In this document: positions 26,457 through 33,108 of the stretch, in pieces
Layout: every line of letters starts with the position of its first letter
How positions within the stretch are numbered: the stretch's first letter is position 1
Source of the DNA: an uncultured Winogradskyella sp.
Lineage (GTDB): Bacteria; Bacteroidota; Bacteroidia; Flavobacteriales; Flavobacteriaceae
NCBI GenBank assembly: GCA_905480385.1
Contig: CAJQQC010000007.1
Location: forward strand, 1-33,108
Direction of reading: 5' to 3'
Length of the DNA: 33,108 nucleotides
The notes under the pieces: generated by a model
The model's database searches: none
Seen by the model: the letters and a program-made list of their open reading frames with translations, nothing else
What the model was told of the DNA's origin: nothing
Position numbers and translations under genes: made by a program

Positions 26457-26569
26457 TTTTTAGTTGGTAAGCATATGTGTTAGCCTCTTAAGCAATTAAT
26501 CATGGATGTAATAATGTTAAACATTTGCCAATTGGGTATTTTTAAACATTTTCTAGCAATGAAATATAA

Positions 26570-26577
26570 TAATTTTG
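26570..26577 (+). promoter_or_regulatory. -7 element upstream of the fasciclin-domain gene
   Basis: TAATTTTG matches TAnnTTTG; the -33 region has only TTT 18 bases upstream. A leader of roughly 33 bases, very A-rich, precedes the ATG at 26616. Confidence 0.5.
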
Positions 26578-26615
26578 TTTAACGATAATTAAAAAAAAAT
26601 AAACAAAAAATCATT

Positions 26616-27128
26616 ATGAAAAAATTAGTATTCATTTTTAGCATGGTAACAGCATTAACAATCAGTACAACAGCAACAGCACAAAAAACAATTGTTGATG
26701 TAGCAGTAGGTAATCAAGATTTCTCTACACTTGTAGCTGCTTTAAAAGCTGCGGATTTAGTTTCTGCTTTACAAGGTGACGGACCATTTACAGTATTTGC
26801 CCCGACAAACGCTGCTTTTGGTAAGATTGATAAAGCGACATTAGCAAGTTTATTAGAGCCAAAAAATAAAGAAGTTCTATCAAACATATTAACATATCAC
26901 GTAGTGCCAGCTAAATTAATGGCTAGTGATGTAGTAGCATCATTAAAAAAAGGAAATGGTAAGGTTGAAGTTAAAGGACTTAACGGACAAGTGTTAACTG
27001 TAATGTCAAAAGACGGAAAAATTTGGATTAAAGATCAAAAAAATAATTATAGTGAGATTGTAGCGACAGACGTGACTGCAGATAATGGAGTAATCCACGT
27101 AATTGATACGGTGGTAATGCCTAACTAA
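26616..27128 (+). CDS. Secreted fasciclin (FAS1) domain protein
   Basis: The 170-residue protein has a Sec signal peptide (MKKLVFIFSMVTALTISTTATAQ, cleavage after about residue 22) followed by one FAS1 domain (residues 25-168). The H1 motif is visible as GPFTVFAPTNAAF and the H2 region as SEIVATDVTADNGVIHVIDTVVMP; YHVVPAKLMASDV lies between. FAS1 domains mediate adhesion or bind small molecules; the role here is unknown. It is monocistronic, with its own promoter-like box and a terminator 31 bases after the stop. Confidence 0.94.
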   Translation: MKKLVFIFSMVTALTISTTATAQKTIVDVAVGNQDFSTLVAALKAADLVSALQGDGPFTVFAPTNAAFGKIDKATLASLLEPKNKEVLSNILTYHVVPAKLMASDVVASLKKGNGKVEVKGLNGQVLTVMSKDGKIWIKDQKNNYSEIVATDVTADNGVIHVIDTVVMPN

Positions 27129-27159
27129 TAATTAGGAAAAAACTGCTATGAAAAAGGAG

Positions 27160-27190
27160 AAGCACTTGCCGAAAAGCAGGTGCTTTTTTT
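27160..27190 (+). terminator. Terminator after the fasciclin-domain gene
   Basis: AAGCACTTGC (27160-27169) pairs with GCAGGTGCTT (27176-27185), with one T-G pair and a 6-base loop, followed by a run of T. Confidence 0.88.
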
Positions 27191-27227
27191 ATTCTTTCTA
27201 TACAGAAGAAAAAATATCTGTGACATT

Positions 27228-27264
27228 TTGACATTTTCTTAATATTGGCAGTACTTTTGCCAAT
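27228..27264 (+). promoter_or_regulatory. grpE-dnaJ promoter with overlapping inverted repeat
   Basis: TTG (27228-27230), a 21-base spacer and TACTTTTG (27252-27259) fit the Bacteroidota consensus. An inverted repeat ATTGGCA (27244-27250) / TGCCAAT (27258-27264) with a 7-base centre spans the -7 box. Its position suits a repressor. It does not resemble the HrcA site (TTAGCACTC and its inverse). Confidence 0.6.
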
Positions 27265-27297
27265 TATAAAAAGAAGATTTAAAATTAGTCTAAAATA

Positions 27298-27834
27298 ATG
27301 GGCAAAAAAGATAAAAACCAAGAAGTAGAAGATCCTCAAATTACAGCTACTGAAACAGAAACTGTTGAAGAAGAAATATTAACTGTAGAAGAGCAATTAC
27401 AGGAAGATTTAGCAAAAGAAAAAGACAAGTTTATGCGCCTATTTGCTGAGTTTGAAAATTATAAAAAACGAACCACTAAAGAGCGTATTGAATTGTTCAA
27501 AACAGCAAGTCAAGATGTTATGGTCTCAATGCTGCCTGTTTTGGATGATTTTGAAAGAGCTTTAATGCACATCGAGGAAGATAAAGAAGCTGAAGAATTA
27601 CGTAAAGGTGTATTGCTTATTTACAACAAGCTAATTTCAACTTTAGAGCAAAAAGGTCTTGCAAAAATCGAAGTCAATCAAGGCGATGTATTTAATGCTG
27701 ATGACCACGAAGCAATTACGCAGATACCTGCACCAAGCGATGATTTAAAAGGTAAGATTATCGATGTTGTAGAGCGTGGGTATAAACTTGGCGATAAAGT
27801 TATTCGTTTTCCAAAAGTAGTTATTGGACAATAA
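27298..27834 (+). CDS. grpE: Nucleotide exchange factor GrpE
   Basis: GrpE releases ADP from DnaK in the Hsp70 cycle. The 178 residues contain an acidic, glutamate-rich N-terminus (about 1-40), a long coiled-coil helix ([36 protein letters not shown]), the [11 protein letters not shown] region, and the C-terminal beta wing ([18 protein letters not shown] and [22 protein letters not shown]). Length is normal. It is the first gene of the grpE-dnaJ operon, with a good promoter and inverted repeat upstream. dnaK and hrcA are not in the window. Confidence 0.97.
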   Translation: MGKKDKNQEVEDPQITATETETVEEEILTVEEQLQEDLAKEKDKFMRLFAEFENYKKRTTKERIELFKTASQDVMVSMLPVLDDFERALMHIEEDKEAEELRKGVLLIYNKLISTLEQKGLAKIEVNQGDVFNADDHEAITQIPAPSDDLKGKIIDVVERGYKLGDKVIRFPKVVIGQ

Positions 27835-27866
27835 TTAAATTAATCCCGTATTCCCGGAAATACAAC

Positions 27867-28976
27867 ATGAAAGAAGATTATTACGACATATTAGGAATAA
27901 GTAAAGGTGCATCTGCAGCAGAGATAAAGAAAGCTTATCGTAAGATGGCATTAAAATATCATCCTGATAAAAACCCAGATAATAAGGAAGCTGAAGAAAA
28001 GTTCAAAAAAGCAGCAGAGGCTTACGAAGTTTTAAGTGACGCTGATAAAAAATCGCGTTATGACCAATTTGGTCACCAGGCCTTTGAAGGTAGTGGTGGC
28101 TTTGGCGGCGGCGGTATGAATATGGATGACATATTTAGTCAGTTCGGCGATATATTCGGAGGTGGCTTTGGCGGCGGTTTCGGAGGTTTTGGCGGCGGTG
28201 GACGTCGTGTTGTAAAAGGAAGTAATCTTCGTATTCGTGTAAAACTTAGTCTGGAAGATATTGCAAACGGTGTCGAGAAAAAAATAAAAGTAAAGCGTAA
28301 AGTTCAGGCTGATGGTGTGACATACAAGACATGTAATACTTGTAATGGTCAAGGTCAAGTTACTAGAGTTACAAATACCATTTTAGGACGCATGCAAACA
28401 GCAAGTGCTTGTCCAACTTGTGGTGGAGCAGGACAAAATATAAATAAAAAGCCATCTGAGGCAGATGCTCAAGGGTTAGTTGCTAAAGAGGAAACTGTAA
28501 GTGTAAAAATACCGGCAGGTGTAGTTGATGGTATGCAACTTAAAGTCACAGGAAAAGGTAACGCAGCTCCTGGAGATGGCATTGCAGGTGATTTATTAGT
28601 TGCTATACAAGAAGAAGATCACGAAACTCTAAAAAGAGAAGGAGATAATTTACATTACGATTTGTATGTAAGTTTACCAGATGCTGTTTTAGGTTCTTCA
28701 ATGGAAATAGATACGGTCTCTGGAAAAGTGCGTATTAAAATTGAACCTGGAGTTCAGTCAGGTAAGATTTTACGCTTAAGAGGTAAAGGTATACCAAGTA
28801 TTAATGGATACGGAAAGGGAGATTTATTGGTGCATGTCAATGTCTGGACTCCAAAAACTTTAAACAAAAAACAAAAAGAATTTTTTGAAAGTATGCGAGA
28901 AGATGAGCATTTTCAGCCAAAACCAGAAAGTTCAGACAAATCATTCTTTGAGAAAGTAAAGGATATGTTTTCTTAA
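27867..28976 (+). CDS. dnaJ: Chaperone protein DnaJ with two-motif zinc region
   Basis: DnaJ delivers substrates to DnaK and stimulates its ATPase. The 369 residues show the J domain (HPD at 32-34), a Gly/Phe-rich linker (about 75-113) and the C-terminal peptide-binding domains, ending in [10 protein letters not shown]. The zinc region has only two CXXC motifs, CNTCNGQG (C156, C159) and CPTCGGAG (C182, C185), where the E. coli protein has four. Only one zinc site can form. This reduced form is, to my knowledge, usual in Flavobacteriia. It lies 32 bases after grpE and two hairpin terminators follow. Confidence 0.95.
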   Translation: MKEDYYDILGISKGASAAEIKKAYRKMALKYHPDKNPDNKEAEEKFKKAAEAYEVLSDADKKSRYDQFGHQAFEGSGGFGGGGMNMDDIFSQFGDIFGGGFGGGFGGFGGGGRRVVKGSNLRIRVKLSLEDIANGVEKKIKVKRKVQADGVTYKTCNTCNGQGQVTRVTNTILGRMQTASACPTCGGAGQNINKKPSEADAQGLVAKEETVSVKIPAGVVDGMQLKVTGKGNAAPGDGIAGDLLVAIQEEDHETLKREGDNLHYDLYVSLPDAVLGSSMEIDTVSGKVRIKIEPGVQSGKILRLRGKGIPSINGYGKGDLLVHVNVWTPKTLNKKQKEFFESMREDEHFQPKPESSDKSFFEKVKDMFS

Positions 28977-29011
28977 AATTTAAGGCTATATCATAAAAAA
29001 TAGTATATTTG

Positions 29012-29050
29012 AATTATCGCTTGTGCTAACAGGCGATAATTTTTCTTTTT
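29012..29050 (+). terminator. First terminator after dnaJ
   Basis: AATTATCGCTTG (29012-29023) pairs with CAGGCGATAATT (29030-29041), 12 pairs including one T-G, with a TGCTAA loop, followed by TTTTCTTTTT. Confidence 0.88.
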
Positions 29051-29064
29051 CATAGCAATTTTTT

Positions 29065-29108
29065 CCCATCCTTATATATTTATAAGGGTGGGTTTTGTTT
29101 TTTTAGAC
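29065..29108 (+). terminator. Second terminator after dnaJ
   Basis: CCCATCCTTATA (29065-29076) pairs with TATAAGGGTGGG (29081-29092) around a TATT loop, 12 pairs with one T-G, followed by TTTTGTTTTTTT. It lies only 24 bases after the first. Confidence 0.85.
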
Positions 29109-29141
29109 CATTTTGTAATAGTTGATATTACTTTTAGTATT

Positions 29142-29171
29142 CTGACCTACATTTATATATATTTACGTTTG
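29142..29171 (+). promoter_or_regulatory. Promoter of the ABC exporter operon
   Basis: TACGTTTG (29164-29171) matches the -7 consensus; CTG (29142-29144) at 19 bases upstream is a weak -33 element. The ATG follows at 29194. Confidence 0.5.
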
Positions 29172-29193
29172 TAAGATAAATTCAAACTAGTAT

Positions 29194-30120
29194 ATGAGCG
29201 AATTGTTGGTAGCGGATTCAGTTTCTAAAAATTTTGGAAATTTTAAAGCACTTAATAATGTATCTATTTCCGTCCCCAAAGGAAGTATTTTTGGGCTTCT
29301 TGGTCCAAATGGCGCAGGTAAAACTACTTTAATCCGTATAATCAACCAGATTACAATGCCTGATGAAGGTAAAGTCTTGCTAGATGGACAAGCGTTAAAC
29401 TCTGACCACATTAAGGATATTGGCTATTTGCCAGAAGAACGTGGTTTGTATAAATCAATGAAAGTTGGTGAGCAAGTATTGTATTTGGCTCAACTTAAAG
29501 GAATGTCTAAGTCCGATGCTAAAGCACAATTAAAATACTGGTTTGACAAGTTTGAAATAGGAGCTTGGTGGAATAAAAAAATTCAAGAGTTAAGTAAAGG
29601 CCAGGCTCAGAAGATTCAGTTTATAGTGACAGTTTTACATAGACCTAAATTATTGATTTTTGATGAACCTTTTTCAGGGTTTGATCCAATAAATGCAAAT
29701 TTGATTAAAGATGAAATTCTTAAACTTCGAGAAGATGGTGCAACCGTAATTTTCTCGACACATCGAATGGAATCAGTTGAAGAACTTTGTGATCACATTG
29801 CATTGATTCACAAATCGAATAAAGTATTAGATGGTAACCTTATTGATATTAAGCGTCAATTTAAATCTAACACATTTGAGGTTGGTTTACAATCAAATAA
29901 TAAAGAAGCTGTCATCAAAGAAATTGAAAACAAGTTTGAAGTTGCACCAGCAACCTTCAAAAATGTGTATGACGATGTTAAGCTAAATGTAAAAATTAAA
30001 CCAGAAACATCTCCTAACCAATTATTATCATTCTTGACATCAAAAGCTGAGGTACATCACTTTGTAGAAGTCATTCCTTCAGCAAGTGATATTTTTATTC
30101 AAACAGTAAATAATAATTAA
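29194..30120 (+). CDS. ABC transporter ATP-binding protein (NatA/DUF4162 type)
   Basis: The 308-residue ATPase powers the exporter with the next gene. Walker A is GPNGAGKTT (residues 36-44), the signature is LSKGQAQK, Walker B is LLIFDEPFSGFDP, and the switch His is in STHRMESVE. The C-terminal extension (about residues 215-305) resembles DUF4162, found in NatA-like Na+ or multidrug exporters. The start at 29194 (MSELLVADSVSKNFGNFKALNN) is consistent with the family. The permease starts four bases after the stop. The transported substrate cannot be told. Confidence 0.93.
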   Translation: MSELLVADSVSKNFGNFKALNNVSISVPKGSIFGLLGPNGAGKTTLIRIINQITMPDEGKVLLDGQALNSDHIKDIGYLPEERGLYKSMKVGEQVLYLAQLKGMSKSDAKAQLKYWFDKFEIGAWWNKKIQELSKGQAQKIQFIVTVLHRPKLLIFDEPFSGFDPINANLIKDEILKLREDGATVIFSTHRMESVEELCDHIALIHKSNKVLDGNLIDIKRQFKSNTFEVGLQSNNKEAVIKEIENKFEVAPATFKNVYDDVKLNVKIKPETSPNQLLSFLTSKAEVHHFVEVIPSASDIFIQTVNNN

Positions 30121-30124
30121 GCGA

Positions 30125-31435
30125 ATGAATCATCTTTCTCTTATAATAAAACGTGAGTATCTCACAAAAATCAAAAATAAATCGTTTATTATTATGACGT
30201 TTTTAAGTCCATTAATAATGATTGCTTTGATTAGCGTTGTTGCTTATTTATCTCAATTAAATAATGATAAAAAACGAACAATATCAATATTAGACGAATC
30301 AGGTCTATTCTCTGAGACTTTTAAGAATACGGGTAATACAACATACAATTACATTTCAAATTCTACAGTTCGAGAAGCTAAAGCATTCGTTAAGGAAAAG
30401 GAGCAATATGGATTACTTTACATTTCTAATGGTGATTTAGAGACTGTTTCAAAATCTGTCAGATTCTATTCTGAAGACTCACCATCACTGACAATTATGT
30501 CTGGTTTAGAAAATAAGATAGAACGAAAACTTAGGGAGGAAAAACTGATTTCTAATGGGTTAGATATTAAACAGATTGAAAATAGTAGGGTTAATGTTAG
30601 TGTAGCACAAGAAAGTTTTGAAGGTCAAAAAAGTTCGAAAATTGATAATATTTTAAAATTAGCTTTTGGAGGTATTGCCGGATATTTACTCTTCATGTTT
30701 ATTATTATTTATGGTAACATGATAATGCGAAGTGTTATTGAGGAGAAAACTAGCCGAATTATAGAGGTAATTATTTCATCTGTAAAGCCTATTCAACTTA
30801 TGATGGGTAAAATTATAGGGACTTCATTGGCAGGCGTTACTCAATTTGCAATTTGGATCATTTTATTAGGGGTATTAAGCACAATTTTAAGTATTGTTTT
30901 TAATATAGATTTAATGTCAGTACAAACGCCGCAGCAAGAAGTTGTACAACAAGCAATGGATAATCCAGTATTACAAGATGAAATAACTTTGGCATTACAA
31001 TCTTTTCAGAATTTACCACTGGCTAATTTAATTATAGCGTTTTTACTGTTTTTTATTGGTGGGTATTTACTATATAGTTCACTATATGCTGCTGTAGGTG
31101 CTGCTGTAGATAATGAGACGGATACGCAACAATTTATGTTACCAATTCTAATGCCATTAATTTTGGCGGTTTATGTTGGTGTATTTACTGTTATAGATGA
31201 TCCACACGGAACAGTATCAACGATATTTTCTTTTGTACCATTTACTTCTCCTGTTGTCATGCTTATGCGTATACCTTTTGGAGTACCCATTTGGCAACAG
31301 ATTGTTAGTTTAATAATCCTGATTGGTACATTTACATCTACCGTTTGGTTTGCTGCAAAGATTTACCGTGTTGGTATATTGATGTATGGAAAAAAAGCGA
31401 GTTATAAAGAACTTTTTAAATGGCTAAAATATTAA
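30125..31435 (+). CDS. ABC-2 type transporter permease (NatB-like)
   Basis: The 436-residue permease has one N-terminal membrane helix (about residues 20-42), a long extracytoplasmic domain (about 45-175), then five or so helices. The conserved ABC-2 stretch RSVIEEKTSRIIEVIISSVKPIQLMMGKIIG links helices and would contact the ATPase. These features match NatB and related Na+ or peptide exporters. It lies four bases after the ATPase gene and overlaps the MscS gene by 16 bases, so the three are translated together. Confidence 0.9.
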   Translation: MNHLSLIIKREYLTKIKNKSFIIMTFLSPLIMIALISVVAYLSQLNNDKKRTISILDESGLFSETFKNTGNTTYNYISNSTVREAKAFVKEKEQYGLLYISNGDLETVSKSVRFYSEDSPSLTIMSGLENKIERKLREEKLISNGLDIKQIENSRVNVSVAQESFEGQKSSKIDNILKLAFGGIAGYLLFMFIIIYGNMIMRSVIEEKTSRIIEVIISSVKPIQLMMGKIIGTSLAGVTQFAIWIILLGVLSTILSIVFNIDLMSVQTPQQEVVQQAMDNPVLQDEITLALQSFQNLPLANLIIAFLLFFIGGYLLYSSLYAAVGAAVDNETDTQQFMLPILMPLILAVYVGVFTVIDDPHGTVSTIFSFVPFTSPVVMLMRIPFGVPIWQQIVSLIILIGTFTSTVWFAAKIYRVGILMYGKKASYKELFKWLKY

Positions 31436-32325
31436 TTGTGTTAGTATCTCAAGATATAGAAAACATAGGAGAAACTATTACCGAAAGTAGTGCATGGGAG
31501 AAACTATCTCAATTTCTCAATTTGCGTATTGATTTTACAAAAGAAATTAGTGTTTCTGTATTAGAATTATTAATTCTGATTACAGTAATATTTATAACAA
31601 GTATAGTCTTAAAAGTTATTTATCGCATACTGACACGAAAAGTTCCTGAACATGACAAAGGTAAATTTCAGGTAGTGTTTGGTTATTTTAAATGGTTGGT
31701 TTATGTTATTATTTTCTTAGTAACTCTAGATTCGGTCGGTGTTAATGTTACAGCAATCTTTGCTGCATCTGCTGCTCTACTCATTGGTATTGGTTTGGCG
31801 CTTCAAACCTTTTTTCAAGATATTATTTCAGGAGTTTTCATATTAATTGACCAATCGGTTCAAGTGGGTGATATTATAGAGTTAGACGGAAAAGTTGGGC
31901 GTATTGAAGAAATTAAGCTCAGAACCACGCGCGCAGTAACTATTGACAACAAAGTTTTGATTATCCCCAACCATCTTTATTTAACAAATATTCTTTATAA
32001 TTGGACACAAAATGGATCCGTAACTAGAGAAAATGTAGAGGTTGGTGTTGCTTATGGAAGTGATATAAGATTAGTCGAAAAAATTCTAATAAATGTAGCT
32101 AATAATCACGAATCTATACTAGACGACCCAAAACCTTTGGTGTTATTTACAAACTTTGGAGATAGTTCTTTAAACTTTAAACTAGTTTTTACTTTAAATG
32201 ATAGTTTTATTTCTGCAATACCAAAAAGTGATTTAAGATTTGCTATAGATAAAGCATTCAAAAAAAATAATATAAGTATACCTTTTCCACAAAGAGATAT
32301 TCATATAATAGATAAAAATAAATGA
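31420..32325 (+). CDS. MscS-type mechanosensitive ion channel family protein
   Basis: This small-conductance mechanosensitive channel protein of 301 residues has three membrane helices: about residues 45-65, 88-103 and the pore-lining helix in AIFAASAALLIGIGLALQTFFQDIISGVFILI. The MscS beta domain follows with DQSVQVGDIIELDGKVGRIEEIKLRTTRAVTIDNKVLIIPNHLYLTNILYNW, the family signature. The start overlaps the permease by 16 bases; a GTG at 31438, just after the permease stop, is an alternative. The stop overlaps the start of the next gene in ATGA. Confidence 0.92.
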   Translation: MAKILIVLVSQDIENIGETITESSAWEKLSQFLNLRIDFTKEISVSVLELLILITVIFITSIVLKVIYRILTRKVPEHDKGKFQVVFGYFKWLVYVIIFLVTLDSVGVNVTAIFAASAALLIGIGLALQTFFQDIISGVFILIDQSVQVGDIIELDGKVGRIEEIKLRTTRAVTIDNKVLIIPNHLYLTNILYNWTQNGSVTRENVEVGVAYGSDIRLVEKILINVANNHESILDDPKPLVLFTNFGDSSLNFKLVFTLNDSFISAIPKSDLRFAIDKAFKKNNISIPFPQRDIHIIDKNK

Positions 32326-33108
32326 ATATAAAAATACCATCACTTTATCTCAAAAAGCTAATTTTGGTATTTTTCTTGGGATTGAGTTATAATAGTATTA
32401 ATGCTCAACTTACAGATTTAGCAAGACTAGAGTATTCTTTTATTCCTAGCAGTAAGTCTGAGGATCAATATACAAGGTTGAGAGCGCTGTTTAATTATCC
32501 AATAAAAATTAAAAATGATAATTATTTAATAGTTGGAGCAGAGTACAATAGAATTTTATTGAACCTTAGAGAAAACTATCCATTTGATAGATCTACCCTA
32601 AGTGCATTAAATATTATAGACTTAAATATTGGATATACCTTTAGAACAAGTGAATATTGGCGTATTGGATTAAAGATTAATCCTCGTATTGCTTCGACAT
32701 TAAATAGCACTATTACCAAGGATGATGTTTTTTTAAATGGAGGTGTGTTTTTGATACATGATAGGACAAAAGCAGATATCAAGCGACCATATCGTCTTGT
32801 CTTTGGTGTTACTTATAACACTACTGCAGGTATTCCATTTCCTTTACCATTTATTAACTATTTTAGGAGAGTCAATCAAAACTGGTCTTTCAGTGCTGGT
32901 ATTCCAAAGTCAAATTTAAAATACTATTTTACTGATTTAAGCACTCTTCAGCTTTTTGCTGGCATTGATGGGTATTTTGCTAATTTACAAGAGCCCTTTA
33001 TGGTAAATGGTCAAGAGGCAAATAATATATCACTTTCAGTAATTGTAGGTGGACTGGGTTATGAGTATGGTTTCACTGACCATTTGTTTGGATATATCTA
33101 TTCAGGTT
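32322..33108 (+). CDS. DUF6268-like outer membrane beta-barrel protein, 5' part (3' end outside window)
   Basis: A frame opens with ATG at 32322, overlapping the MscS stop (ATGA), and stays open to the window end (262 codons). It begins MNIKIPSLYLKKLILVFFLG and has a signal peptide ending SINAQ. The mature part has alternating strands with aromatic ends (RLRALFNYPIKIKNDNYLIVGAEYN, NIIDLNIGYTFRT, YWRIGLKINPRIAS, YRLVFGVTYNTTAG) typical of a beta-barrel, close to the DUF6268 family. The function is unknown; the operon context suggests an envelope role. Confidence 0.8.
   Translation, partial: MNIKIPSLYLKKLILVFFLGLSYNSINAQLTDLARLEYSFIPSSKSEDQYTRLRALFNYPIKIKNDNYLIVGAEYNRILLNLRENYPFDRSTLSALNIIDLNIGYTFRTSEYWRIGLKINPRIASTLNSTITKDDVFLNGGVFLIHDRTKADIKRPYRLVFGVTYNTTAGIPFPLPFINYFRRVNQNWSFSAGIPKSNLKYYFTDLSTLQLFAGIDGYFANLQEPFMVNGQEANNISLSVIVGGLGYEYGFTDHLFGYIYSG

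Noticed and set aside
28095..28205. Glycine-codon repeats (GGCGGC, GGAGGT) in dnaJ as a DNA repeat element
   Set aside because: They encode the normal Gly/Phe linker of DnaJ.

Overview
The window is 33 kb of chromosome from a member of the Bacteroidota, very probably a Flavobacteriaceae. The evidence is the gene order tuf, tRNA-Trp, secE, nusG, rplK, rplA, rplJ, rplL, rpoB, rpoC; the low GC content; the near absence of Shine-Dalgarno sequences; several promoters of the Bacteroidota type (a TTG-like -33 element and a TAnnTTTG -7 element); the DUF3467 gene after rpoC; and a DnaJ with a reduced zinc region. Genus cannot be settled from the sequence alone.

Positions 1-12743 hold the translation and transcription block, all on the + strand: the 3' two thirds of tuf, tRNA-Trp(CCA), secE, nusG, four ribosomal protein genes, rpoB, rpoC and a small DUF3467 gene. 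Strong hairpins lie after tuf, between rplL and rpoB, and between rpoB and rpoC. Those two within the operon look like attenuation or processing sites. A terminator follows rpoC. Convergent to this block is prfC (12876-14463, minus strand), which carries two separate one-base deletions.

Positions 14584-16488 form a tight + strand operon: idi, a 6-pyruvoyl-tetrahydropterin-synthase family gene and manA. It is followed by a small helical protein gene and tRNA-Thr(TGT). Positions 17130-21136 form a minus-strand operon of seven genes, read from the right: an SPFH/band 7 membrane protein, a 60-aa glycine-rich membrane protein, a 52-aa DUF4177-like protein, a membrane-anchored PH-like protein, an Arc-type ribbon-helix-helix protein, a DUF819 membrane protein and a lipoprotein. 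A good promoter with a palindrome over the predicted start site precedes it. This cluster is the best candidate here for a little-described membrane system.

Positions 21137-25033 hold accessory genes: a secreted alpha/beta hydrolase flanked by two structured, terminator-ended intergenic elements (candidate small RNAs), an AlkB-like dioxygenase, a VanX-like dipeptidase and a secreted protein with an N-terminal carboxypeptidase-regulatory-like domain. Then come a DEAD-box helicase (minus), a fasciclin-domain protein, the grpE-dnaJ operon (whose promoter is covered by an inverted repeat), and a + strand operon of an ABC exporter ATPase, its permease, an MscS-type channel and a DUF6268 outer membrane barrel that runs off the right edge.

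No insertion sequences, CRISPR arrays, prophage or obvious horizontally acquired genes were seen. All assignments come from reading the sequence; no database search was run.
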